A DNA stretch of 64,000 bases from Dyadobacter sp. CY345. GTDB lineage: Bacteria; Bacteroidota; Bacteroidia; Cytophagales; Spirosomataceae. Positions 45,701 through 53,427 of the stretch are shown here, piece after piece. The notes below the pieces were generated by a model, which was given only the letters and a program-made list of their open reading frames with translations, ran no database searches and was not told where the DNA came from. Position 1 is the first letter of the stretch. Each line of letters opens with the position of its first letter. Location: the NCBI RefSeq assembly GCF_021502725.1, contig NZ_JAKFFS010000003.1, positions 496,001-560,000 on the forward strand. The letters are read 5' to 3'. A program made the position numbers and the translations under genes.

Positions 45701-45931
45701 TCCTTTTACAACAACACTTACGCCGGGTAATGGATTGCTGTTCTCATCGACTATTGAGCCTGAAATTGTTTTGTCAATGTAATTTTTTCCTTCATATGTA
45801 ATAGCCGTTTTGTTTAAAAATTTTGGATTTATATGCGCCAGGGTTTCCTGTGGGCATAAACAGGCGGCAGTTATCAAAACGCCTAGGGCTTTGGAAATAC
45901 CCCATTCCGGATATCCGTTACGTTTTTTCAT
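42725..45931 (-). CDS. SusC/RagA-family TonB-linked outer-membrane receptor
   Basis: This 1068-residue receptor (from the ATG at 45931, MKKRNGYPEWG) has a signal segment, a carboxypeptidase-regulatory-like domain beginning ISGSIVDENSNPLPGVSVVVKG, a plug with EVIVVGYGTQSAATVTGAVSNI and NGVILVTTKRGKAG, and a barrel ending LLNVGFNLTF. The plug/extension style is the classic SusC type. It leads an operon with SusD and a DUF3823 lipoprotein. The upstream in-frame extension to 45982 is AT-rich and not signal-like. No sigma factor is linked. Confidence 0.95.
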   Translation of the reverse strand: MKKRNGYPEWGISKALGVLITAACLCPQETLAHINPKFLNKTAITYEGKNYIDKTISGSIVDENSNPLPGVSVVVKGTSIGTSSGADGAFVLNIPNDAQTLTFSFIGYTSQDVAIGNQSTIKVTMVPSNEELREVIVVGYGTQSAATVTGAVSNIQAKDLIRTPSIGTSDALVGRVQGITARKADARPGNSTSIQIRNMGTPLYVIDGIPSDATNFNNLGQNDIESISILKDASAAIYGLRAANGVILVTTKRGKAGDGPAKINLSGYYGLQNFTRYPKPANAYQHMRGLVESDVNQGRTPSITPEELAKWKTGTEKGFQSFDYYKMVMRPNVPQYYGNANVSGGTERVNYYLSFGQLNQDALIKDYKFKRTNIQANIEAHITKKLKVGTQINGRIENRSQVGVPGLDDYFNPFLSIFTMWPTERPYANDNPNYINQTHNVNVNPATYTKEITGYIDELTRVVKGNFFAEYDFGFGLKAKGTYSYGFTNFDFDGFEYTYDAYTYNAEKDTYDVVVGGGNQNPWRERRKRNIVDRFAQFQLSYNKTFGDHEISAVGAYEQSDNVNTYMIVHTVPPNNYIPLMSFANQDYLLDEWSTEARAGYIGRVNYAFKQKYLVEAVGRYDGSFLYAPGKRFGFFPGVSAGWRISEENFFKGKLENVFSNLKIRASYGRTGSDRLANDNFIVAPFSYLPGYNFLQGSAIFDGTYNIGVRPRGLPITTLSWITNVSTNFGIDFGFMGGKLNGQVDVFQRKREGLPAARYDVLLPSEVGYTLPNENLNSDVNKGIEAVLTYKSSLGQIDYTFSANATLSRRKDLDFYKPRFGNSYNEYRNSFVDRWGDINWGYQVEGQFQSQEEIESHTIDNDGQGNRSQLPGDFIYKDVNGDGIINELDERPIGYAEGANPYLSFAFNGSLAYKGFSLFFDFAGASMQSFQRNWELKIPYQNNGTSPHFMLEDRWHREDPFDPNSKWIPGTYPALRKDNTSHVNFRKSDFWITNVRYIRLRNIEFGYNFDQKLAKKIGLSGLRLYVNATNLFSLDNVKKYEIDPEISSGNALVYPQQRLLNVGFNLTF

Positions 45932-46265
45932 TGTGTAAAAAATTAAATTAGAGATGAGATAGTAATTATTCTTAGTGTTCAATATTTGTATAAATCAAAT
46001 ATTTATTGAATTAACCATATTGAATTTTGCGTGTATTTTTCCAATGCAACATTTCCGAAGAAACAGTGCTCTTATAGCTGAAAAGTACATTCTTATGGTT
46101 TAAAGAAGAGGATTTGTTGAACGTGAACTAATAAACGTTCCTGTAAGCTTTTAGTGATGGTTTATTCATAGGCCGGTAGATTGATATGAGAGATGAGTGT
46201 AAAAAATCTTATAAAAATACAGTATTAAAACTGGCCGTCACCGAAGCAACGGCCAGCTGAATTTT
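45932..46265. other. 334-bp intergenic region upstream of the third susC
   Basis: No gene is visible. The half next to susC is AT-rich and probably promoter-bearing. GAACGT and ACGTTC form a short inverted repeat around 46120-46137. The far end holds the terminator of the ThuA/azurin gene at 46231-46256. I could not fix a -33/-7 promoter pair. Confidence 0.5.
46231..46256 (-). terminator. Rho-independent terminator of the ThuA/azurin gene
   Basis: Stem CTGGCCGT (46231-46238) with ACGGCCAG (46249-46256), 10-base loop, followed on the minus strand by TTTTAATACTG. It is 10 bases beyond the stop codon. Confidence 0.85.
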
Positions 46266-49200
46266 TTATTCTTTTACTACTTTCATAACACCTGTCATCA
46301 GACGCCAGTGGCCTGGGAATGTGCAAACGTAAGGATAATCACCAACCTCTTTTGGTACCACGAATTTCAAACGATAGGTTTGTTCCGGGTTCACCAATGG
46401 CGTCGCTGCAATAATTTGAGGGATATTTGGTACATAATTTTTCTCAGCACCATCTTTTGCTGTAATCATTTTATCAGCTGCTGCACCAATAATGGCTGTT
46501 GTTTTAGGTTTTCCAACAACAATATTATGCTGCATCGCATCCGGATTTTCGAAGATGATTTCAACTGTTTTTCCTGCTACTGCTGTAAACTCGGTAACAC
46601 TGAATTTCATCTCCTCGCGAATTGCCTTGATGCGAACGATCTGAACATTTGGATCAGAAGCAACTTCATCCTTGATACCATAAGACTCCATAAGCGTTGT
46701 AAACTTCGTGCTTAAATCATCTTGGATATTTCCTTTTACAGAGGCAAGTAAGGTGCGGTTGGCATCAGAAAGTGTTTCTTTACGCTTTGGATTCCATGCG
46801 CCAAGAACTCCTTTCAAAACCGCATTTCTTCCCTGCGGATCAAGCGATTCTGCCGTTTTGATCATATCAAGCACTTCGTCGCCCGAAGCATAAGAAGTAT
46901 AACCACGTGCAGCTCTTTCCAACGCAAAGTCAGACAAACGGTCCAGACGTTTCACTTCGAAACTTTTGCTCATGGTGTTATTTTTGTTCTCATCTTTTTC
47001 AGGAACCACGTTGTCAACATCAACAGTTGCCGTTACGCTCACTTTTCCTGACTCATCTGATGTAAATCCGAAACCGGCTTTCCATGGGCCGTTGTTCCCT
47101 TCTGTTAGTTTAATGGTTTCGCCGGGTGCAATACCTGCGTTTAACTGACGACTAACATAATTGGTATTCAAAGAACGGCTTCTGATACCCACATTCACAA
47201 CCGGAACCAGCTCTTTTGGTACTGCAACGCTTCCCTGGTTTGTAATTTCAATCACAACACGCGCATATTCACGAACATAAGGCGTCGCAGGTTCGATGGT
47301 AATATTCGTAATGGCAAGCTCAGCCGAGCCTTGAACAGTCACCTTATTTGCTTCATGATTGTCGTGATTCATTTTTGAATGATCCATCACTGCTTTCTTA
47401 GAATCCGTTCCGGCTGACTTTTGAGATCCCGATTTGCTTACGCGCTGAGCCAAATATTTCTGGCGCAGTTTGCCGTCATGTGCGTTCAAAATCGCTGCAA
47501 AAGCATCTGGCATCCAACGGTCGTCAGCTTGCGCGTAACTGTCAAGAAGTCCAAGAACAGCCGTTTCAATTTCCGGTGTCAGAGGAATTTCACAGAAAGC
47601 TAAAAGTGTATTTAACACAACCAAGGGCTCTTTGTCATGTAAAGCATCAGCAGAAAGCAAAGTCTGGGCCGAAGCAGCGGTACGAGGCAAAACCTGAACG
47701 GCAGTTTTGCGAACCGCATTACTTGGATGTTTAAGCGCAGCATTTACGGCGGTCAGAACTTGTGGATCTTCCATCGAATTCAATCCGTGAAGTGTCCACA
47801 AGGCATGAATGGCAGCAGTATTTAAACCAACTTCATCAACAGATTTATCGTTTACCAAAGTTATAAGCTGAGGGACCACATCTTTCTGTCCACGTTCTAC
47901 CAACAATCTTTGTGCATGGCGTCTCCATAACATATTGGTGTTTTTCAACGTAGCTACCAGTTCTTCCGGACGGCTTTTGCTCAACGTGACAGGCTTATAT
48001 GCCGGTGCTTTTTTATAGGCCACACGGTAAAGACGACCATGTGTAAAGTCTCTCAAAGGCGTTTCATAAGCATTTCCTGCACCGTTTTCAGATCCTTTCG
48101 GTGTTGGGTTATGTTGGATAATGTAGCTATACCAGTCAGCAATCCAAACGGCACCATCCGGGCCTACCTCTGCAAAAACAGGGGCAACCCATTCGTCAGC
48201 ACCAGCAAGTAAGTTGAAGCCAAGTTTATCTTCGTAATCCGTTCCGTTTTTGTCCATAAAATTCTGGTGAAGAATATGTCCCGTTGGTTCAGATACAAAT
48301 GCTACGTTATTCCAATATTTTTTTGGATAGGCACGGGCAGTGTAGAAATTATGTCCGGCAGCGGCAGTAAAACCTCCAAAAACGTCAACCTGGCGAACTT
48401 TCGGCGTGATCGGCTGCATGTCTTTGTGCGTATCTGTACTGCGGCTTCCGTTGTCAACTTTGCTTGCTCCAAAATAACGGTTTGGGATTGCGCTATACCA
48501 TCCGTGGGAGTTATTTGCCGTAGAACCGAACAAATCGCCCGCTTCGTTAAAGCCTAATCCCCAGGTATTATTTGAAGTTTTTGCGACAATCTCCATATCT
48601 GTACCATCAGGTTTGAAACGGAAAAGTGCTTGTCCAAAATCCAGGTTATCACTTTTTCCAACTTTACCTTTAAAACCAGAATATCCTACTGATCCGTAAA
48701 CCCAGTTGTCGAAACCATAATGCAGGTTAGAAGGTCCGGCGTGTGTATCACCCGTTCCAAATCCGCTGAAAAGAATTTTCTTAACATCCGCTTTATCATC
48801 TCCGTCAGTATCCTGCAAGAACAACATATGAGGAGCCTGTGATACAATCAGACCGCCGTTTGCGAAAACCAATCCCGTCGGTATACTCAGATCATCCGAA
48901 AATTTCGTGAATTTATCAGCTTTGCCATCCTTATCCGTATCCTCGCAAATCAGGATATAATCGCTTCCGCCCGTATCTTTTCTTTCATTTGGATAATCCT
49001 TTGTGATCAGTACAAATAATCTTCCGCGCTCATCCCAAGTCATCGCGATCGGGTGCATCACGTCAGGTTCATGCGCGAAAATATCCAATGTGAAATCAAC
49101 CGGAATCTGGATATGTTTCACCGATTCTTCCGGAGAAAGTGGCAATTGCTGCATCTGAGCACCCGGACGCTGTTCGTAGTTCGGAAGTTTTGCTTCTCTG

Positions 49201-49994
49201 TATTCGAAAGGTTTTGGAGCCAAGGCTGCAAATGATTTTTTAGCATCATCATTCACTGCCCAAAGAATTCCTTTTTCAATCAGATCATGAAAACCAGGAA
49301 CTGCCCAGGTACGTTCGTCGTGGCCATATGCTGTGTAGAAAACGCGTCCTTTTCCATGCGTACGAACCCATGTGTAAGGCTCTTTTTCAACACCAGGTTT
49401 ATCTTTCTCCTGATCTTTTTGAATAATGCGCTCGGTAAGGATCACATTGTCAGGTTGTAATAATTTGTGTAAATAAGTTTCGTCAACCGTTTTGAAAGAC
49501 TTTACACCAGCAAGTGCCGGATGTTCAGGCTTTGTCCAGACAGGCTGAATGGTATCCCAGGTATGTCTCCAGAACTGACCTCCGATTAATTTTACAACTT
49601 CCGGATTGTTACGGAAGCAATAGGATGCGCAGTGAACCGGAATAAATCCTTTGCCGCTGGCAACATAATCCAATAATGCTTTGGCCTGTTGCGGAGCAAT
49701 TGAGTCCCAGTTTGCATAAAGCATTAATGCATCGTACTTGTTCAATGTTTCCGGATTCAGGTCATTCAAATCGTCAGTGTAAGTGAAGTTAATTCCCTTA
49801 GGCCCCAGTGCCGCCATGATTTGAGGCGCACGTTCAGAGGATTTGTGATGTCCGATCGTATCTCCCAGGAAAAGCACCTCAATCCTGCGACCCTTTGCGG
49901 CCTCAGTTTTACTCACAGCATTTTGTGAGGATTGCTGGACGGCACATCCCAGAAGAATAATGCCAATTATAAAAGATAAAGCTTTGGTTTTCAT
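46266..49994 (-). CDS. Giant lipoprotein: ThuA + dehydrogenase-like beta-propeller + HEAT repeats + CARDB-like + azurin-type copper domain
   Basis: This 1242-residue protein begins with a lipoprotein signal (GIILLGC, Cys17). Then follow a ThuA-like domain (about 38-255, RIEVLFLGDTIGHH and GGQFWRHTW), a membrane-bound-dehydrogenase-like propeller (about 295-650) with Asp-rich loops DTDKDGKAD and DTDGDDKAD, HEAT-type helices (about 680-870), and a linker with MDHSKMNHDNHE (coding 47352-47387). A CARDB-like beta domain, a short helical part and a C-terminal cupredoxin complete it. The cupredoxin ends with C-T-F-P-G-H-W-R-L-M, matching the azurin Cys-His-Met copper ligands in spacing, and an upstream MQHN gives the first His. 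Related planctomycete dehydrogenases carry a c-type heme domain; this protein has no CxxCH. It is probably a periplasmic or surface sugar/alcohol oxidoreductase passing electrons through copper. It stands downstream of a Gfo/Idh gene on the same strand. Confidence 0.85.
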   Translation of the reverse strand: MKTKALSFIIGIILLGCAVQQSSQNAVSKTEAAKGRRIEVLFLGDTIGHHKSSERAPQIMAALGPKGINFTYTDDLNDLNPETLNKYDALMLYANWDSIAPQQAKALLDYVASGKGFIPVHCASYCFRNNPEVVKLIGGQFWRHTWDTIQPVWTKPEHPALAGVKSFKTVDETYLHKLLQPDNVILTERIIQKDQEKDKPGVEKEPYTWVRTHGKGRVFYTAYGHDERTWAVPGFHDLIEKGILWAVNDDAKKSFAALAPKPFEYREAKLPNYEQRPGAQMQQLPLSPEESVKHIQIPVDFTLDIFAHEPDVMHPIAMTWDERGRLFVLITKDYPNERKDTGGSDYILICEDTDKDGKADKFTKFSDDLSIPTGLVFANGGLIVSQAPHMLFLQDTDGDDKADVKKILFSGFGTGDTHAGPSNLHYGFDNWVYGSVGYSGFKGKVGKSDNLDFGQALFRFKPDGTDMEIVAKTSNNTWGLGFNEAGDLFGSTANNSHGWYSAIPNRYFGASKVDNGSRSTDTHKDMQPITPKVRQVDVFGGFTAAAGHNFYTARAYPKKYWNNVAFVSEPTGHILHQNFMDKNGTDYEDKLGFNLLAGADEWVAPVFAEVGPDGAVWIADWYSYIIQHNPTPKGSENGAGNAYETPLRDFTHGRLYRVAYKKAPAYKPVTLSKSRPEELVATLKNTNMLWRRHAQRLLVERGQKDVVPQLITLVNDKSVDEVGLNTAAIHALWTLHGLNSMEDPQVLTAVNAALKHPSNAVRKTAVQVLPRTAASAQTLLSADALHDKEPLVVLNTLLAFCEIPLTPEIETAVLGLLDSYAQADDRWMPDAFAAILNAHDGKLRQKYLAQRVSKSGSQKSAGTDSKKAVMDHSKMNHDNHEANKVTVQGSAELAITNITIEPATPYVREYARVVIEITNQGSVAVPKELVPVVNVGIRSRSLNTNYVSRQLNAGIAPGETIKLTEGNNGPWKAGFGFTSDESGKVSVTATVDVDNVVPEKDENKNNTMSKSFEVKRLDRLSDFALERAARGYTSYASGDEVLDMIKTAESLDPQGRNAVLKGVLGAWNPKRKETLSDANRTLLASVKGNIQDDLSTKFTTLMESYGIKDEVASDPNVQIVRIKAIREEMKFSVTEFTAVAGKTVEIIFENPDAMQHNIVVGKPKTTAIIGAAADKMITAKDGAEKNYVPNIPQIIAATPLVNPEQTYRLKFVVPKEVGDYPYVCTFPGHWRLMTGVMKVVKE

Positions 49995-50027
49995 TTAGTT
50001 ATTAAGGATTTATTTGTAAGTCTGGTA

Positions 50028-50074
50028 ATATTATGGTGCATCGCAAATTACTTTGGTGCTCAGCACCATAATAT
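50028..50074. terminator. 12-bp inverted repeat between Gfo/Idh and ThuA/azurin genes
   Basis: ATATTATGGTGC at 50028-50039 is the exact complement of 50063-50074; a smaller GGTGC/GCACC hairpin lies inside. It stands 21 bases beyond the Gfo/Idh stop and 34 bases before the next gene's start. It could be a terminator of the first gene or an attenuating leader hairpin of the second. Confidence 0.5.
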
Positions 50075-50094
50075 CTGAATACCCTTTAACTCTT

Positions 50095-51219
50095 TCAGGC
50101 ATTTTTAAAATCAGGCAACTGAATCAAAGCACCGCCCTGCAAAGCCGATTCATGCGCCAGGATACCAACACTTGTCCAGTTTGCAGATTGCCATGCATTT
50201 GGGAACGGGTCACGATCTTCGATTAGCGCCGCAATAAATTCGTTAGCCAAATGCGGGTGTGATCCACCATGACCGCCTCCTTGTACAAACGAAAGGTGTG
50301 AATTATCATCAGCATCATAAACTCCGTGTCCCGTAAACTGCTGAATTTCTTCGGGTAGCAAATGCGCGTAATCCGGCGTTTTTACATGCTCAGCAATCTC
50401 ATGTTCCGGTTTTTTAGCAGTATGGATCACGGGGTCTTCCCCTTCGATCAACGGCCATTCGAAAGATTTTTTGCTTCCGTAAACTTCAAAACTTTCGCGG
50501 TATTGACGAGCTACATCAAATAGCGACCGGTATACATAAGCCGACAAGTCGCTATCCTTGAATTTAATATGTGCAGATTCCACAGCAAATGGCGAGTTAT
50601 GGATTTTTGCCAAATCTTCACTGATCGTCCCTGAACCAAAACAGGATACATATTCAGCTTCCAATTTTAACAATCCGGCTACCGGACCTACACAATGCGT
50701 CGCGTAATGCATCGGAGGCAAACCTGGCCAGTAGTCAGGCCATCCTTCCATATCCTGCTGATGACTGGCTTTCAGGAATTGTATTTTACCCAGTTCTCCT
50801 TTTTCATATAATTCTTTCACAAACAGGAATTCACGAGCATAAACCACCGTTTCCATCATCATGTATTTCTTGCCGGTTTCTTTACAAACCTTAACAATTT
50901 CCATACAATCTTCAACGCTGGTTGCCATTGGAACTGTACAGGCAACGTGTTTTCCTGCACGAAGTGCCTTTAAAGTTTGCTCTGCATGATTTGGAATAGG
51001 CGAGTTAATATGAACTGCGTCTACTTTTGGGTCATTCAAAAGGTCTTCATAACTTGTGTAACGAACATCAATACCATACTGGTCGCCCACTGCGTTTAAT
51101 TTTGACTCTGTACGCTGACAAATTGCATACATATTAGCGTTTGGGTGACGCTGATAAATAGGAATAAATTCAGCTCCGAAACCGAGACCAACAATAGCAA
51201 TGTTAATTTTTTGTGACAT
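50095..51219 (-). CDS. Gfo/Idh/MocA-family oxidoreductase with atypical T-V-P in place of E-K-P
   Basis: This 374-residue cytosolic protein has the Rossmann motif INIAIVGLGFGAEFIP (residues 5-20). At the family's E-K-P motif the sequence is VACTVPMATS, with T-V-P at residues 95-97, so the usual catalytic lysine is absent. The C-terminal half has QQDMEGWPDYWPGLPPMHYATHCVGP, typical of a sugar-dehydrogenase-like subgroup. It may bind NAD and a sugar by another chemistry or act as a partner. Start at ATG 51219; the longer open frame upstream runs into regulatory sequence. Its promoter region shares an 80-bp segment with that of the epimerase gene at 55436, suggesting co-regulation. Confidence 0.85.
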   Translation of the reverse strand: MSQKINIAIVGLGFGAEFIPIYQRHPNANMYAICQRTESKLNAVGDQYGIDVRYTSYEDLLNDPKVDAVHINSPIPNHAEQTLKALRAGKHVACTVPMATSVEDCMEIVKVCKETGKKYMMMETVVYAREFLFVKELYEKGELGKIQFLKASHQQDMEGWPDYWPGLPPMHYATHCVGPVAGLLKLEAEYVSCFGSGTISEDLAKIHNSPFAVESAHIKFKDSDLSAYVYRSLFDVARQYRESFEVYGSKKSFEWPLIEGEDPVIHTAKKPEHEIAEHVKTPDYAHLLPEEIQQFTGHGVYDADDNSHLSFVQGGGHGGSHPHLANEFIAALIEDRDPFPNAWQSANWTSVGILAHESALQGGALIQLPDFKNA

Positions 51220-51339
51220 ATAATAGTAAAGGATTAAAGATTCGGATAAAGTAATTAGGATATAATTCAGAGCACTAATACGGTATTTTCGATGTAACCT
51301 CTGATAACGAATTGTATTTTGCCCCACTCTTTTATTAAC

Positions 51340-51420
51340 AATACAATTTTACAGCAAAATAATGCTAAAAACTTTACGTCTTTTGATTAGTACTAACTGT
51401 ATTTTGACTTGTTTTTAAAT
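51340..51420. promoter_or_regulatory. Duplicated cis element, copy 1 (divergent Gfo/Idh - GNAT region)
   Basis: This stretch aligns without gaps to 55453-55534 up to position 51410 (61 of 71 positions by eye). It has an identical 14-base block at the left (AATACAATTTTACA) and a block ending CTGTATTTTGACTT. A perfect TTAGTACTAA palindrome lies at 51388-51397. It sits between the divergent Gfo/Idh (-) and GNAT (+) genes. Confidence 0.7.
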
Positions 51421-51504
51421 CTGCGCTGTCTTTTGAGCAAAATAAAGCTATACCAAAAAAAATACTTACAAAGTTTTTAAATTAAATATTACGAAAAATA
51501 AACG

Positions 51505-52056
51505 ATGATCAGACCAGCAAAACCTGAGGATGCAGAAGCAGTAGCCCCGTTAATGATTCTTGCGCTGGGGCACATCGCAGGGATCTTTGCCAAGTCAGAA
51601 AACCACGAGGATGCCATTCCGTTTGTAGAAATTTTTTTCAGGCATGATAAAAACCAATATAGTTACGAGAATACTTTGGTGTATGAAAATGAATTTGGGA
51701 TCGTAGGTGCTGTCACTGGTTATGATGGGAAATTGCTTCACGAATTACGGCAGCCCATCCTGGACGAATTGCATAAATCCGATCCTGACTTTTATCCGGG
51801 CGATGAGACCGAAGCGGGCGAATATTACCTCGATTGTGTAAATGTTGATACTTCTCAACAGGGGAAAGGTCTAGGGAAAAAATTAATTGCAGCATTTTGC
51901 GACCATGCTGAGAAACTTGGTTTTCAACGAGTCGGGCTTATCGTGGATATAGAAAATCCTTCGGCGAAAAAGTTGTATGAGAAGCTCGGTTTTTGGGACG
52001 TTGGAAAGAAGGATTTTATGGGACATCAGTATTTTCATATGGTTAAGGAGTTGTAA
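51505..52056 (+). CDS. GNAT-family N-acetyltransferase
   Basis: This 183-residue protein has the GNAT fold. The acetyl-CoA pyrophosphate loop is visible as QQGKGLGKKLI (about residues 117-127), preceded by the VNVDTS strand, and the terminal NPSAKKLYEKLGF motif is typical. It transfers an acetyl group to an amine of unknown identity. It is divergent from the Gfo/Idh gene across the duplicated cis element, and 86 bases upstream of the DUF5009 gene on the same strand. Cytosolic; ATG start directly at MIRPAKPEDAEAV. Confidence 0.9.
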   Translation: MIRPAKPEDAEAVAPLMILALGHIAGIFAKSENHEDAIPFVEIFFRHDKNQYSYENTLVYENEFGIVGAVTGYDGKLLHELRQPILDELHKSDPDFYPGDETEAGEYYLDCVNVDTSQQGKGLGKKLIAAFCDHAEKLGFQRVGLIVDIENPSAKKLYEKLGFWDVGKKDFMGHQYFHMVKEL

Positions 52057-52142
52057 TAGCCCACATTAATGGCTGCTAAATAGTTTTAGTAACTTTTGAA
52101 AAAACAGTACCTTGCGCTTTCCTAACCTTTAAAAAGAAATAA

Positions 52143-53414
52143 ATGAAAACGCGTCTTATTTCATTGGACGTCCTGCGTGGGCTGACCATTATGCTCATGA
52201 CGATCGTTAACAATCCAGGCGATTGGGGACACGTTTATTCTCCGTTGCTTCATGCAGAATGGCACGGTTGCACACCGACGGATCTCGTATTTCCTACTTT
52301 CCTTTTTATTGTTGGTGTGTCTGTTGTTTTAGCAACTCCAAACAAAAATCTGAATGCCAGTTCGATACAAAAAATAATTACAAGAACGTTAAGGATTTTC
52401 TGTCTGGGTTTATTTCTAAGTTTTTTCTCAAAAATTCAGGCATTTGGACTTGAAGGTCTGCTGTTACTTGGTATTCGATTGGTAATAACTGCAATTGTCG
52501 TGCTGGCACTTTTCAGTGATTATGACCGAAAACTTCAATTTTATGCAGCGTCAGGAATGTTTGCAGTTATGATGATCCTTGCTTTCGGTGGCTTTGCTGA
52601 CTATGAAAACGTGAGGATTCCAGGTGTTCTGCAAAGAATCGCTGTTGTTTATTTGATCGTTTCTTTTTTATATCTTAAAACAAACTGGAAAACACAGGCT
52701 TTCCTTGGTATTGCTGTTTTGTTGGTCTATTGGGGTTTAATGACATTAATTCCAGTACCAGGAGTTGGTGAGCCGAACTTTGAAAAAGGAACAAATCTTG
52801 CCGCCTGGCTTGATAATTACTTGCTTCCGGGCCACCTTTGGGCAACTTCAAAAACCTGGGACCCAGAAGGAATTTTGAGCACCCTCCCAGCTATCGGGAC
52901 AGGAATTGCCGGACTTTTAGTCGGAACGTTACTAACCAGCCATCTTTCAAAAGATAAAAAGGCGCTTTATCTGTTAACCGGATCGATTCTCGCGATCGTT
53001 ATAGGTTTGTTATGGAACGTCGTGTTTCCTATCAACAAGGCACTTTGGACAAGTTCCTATGTCTTGTACGCCGCCGGAATCGCGTCTGTTTGTCTGGTGA
53101 TTTTGTATTATGTTATTGACGTATTAGGCATTTCTGGCTGGACGAAATTCTTCGTAATATTTGGAGTAAATCCTATGGTCGTATTTTTCTTTTCCGGGAT
53201 AATTCCCCGGGTTTTGAGCAGCATAACGATTAATTACCCAAACGATCCTACCCATATTCCCATTGGTTTACAAGCTTATTTTTATCAGTTTATTCTCTCT
53301 CCGATTTTTCAGGATCCGGCAGATGCGTCATTTGCATATGCACTAGCCTATCTGACATTGTGGTTTGTCATATTGTATATTCTCTACCGGAAGAAACTCG
53401 TATTCAAGGTCTAG
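52143..53414 (+). CDS. DUF5009/HGSNAT-like multipass membrane acyltransferase
   Basis: This 423-residue inner-membrane protein has about 10-11 hydrophobic helices. The N-terminus RLISLDVLRGLTIMLMTIVNN followed by LLHAEWHGCTPTDLVFPTFLF is the signature of the heparan-alpha-glucosaminide N-acetyltransferase-like group (NagX/DUF5009), where a histidine in the L-x-H-A-x-W-H-G motif is linked to transmembrane acetyl transfer. It probably acetylates a sugar, such as an amino sugar, across the cytoplasmic membrane. It follows the GNAT gene on the same strand and ends 14 bases before the convergent pirin gene, with no terminator between them. Confidence 0.88.
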   Translation: MKTRLISLDVLRGLTIMLMTIVNNPGDWGHVYSPLLHAEWHGCTPTDLVFPTFLFIVGVSVVLATPNKNLNASSIQKIITRTLRIFCLGLFLSFFSKIQAFGLEGLLLLGIRLVITAIVVLALFSDYDRKLQFYAASGMFAVMMILAFGGFADYENVRIPGVLQRIAVVYLIVSFLYLKTNWKTQAFLGIAVLLVYWGLMTLIPVPGVGEPNFEKGTNLAAWLDNYLLPGHLWATSKTWDPEGILSTLPAIGTGIAGLLVGTLLTSHLSKDKKALYLLTGSILAIVIGLLWNVVFPINKALWTSSYVLYAAGIASVCLVILYYVIDVLGISGWTKFFVIFGVNPMVVFFFSGIIPRVLSSITINYPNDPTHIPIGLQAYFYQFILSPIFQDPADASFAYALAYLTLWFVILYILYRKKLVFKV

Positions 53415-53427
53415 ATATTCTGCAAAA

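Noticed and set aside
51340..51420. Bacteroidetes TTTG / TAnnTTTG promoter inside the duplicated element
   Set aside because: TTTG and TATTTTG are present but their spacing is too short for the known consensus, so I do not call a promoter.
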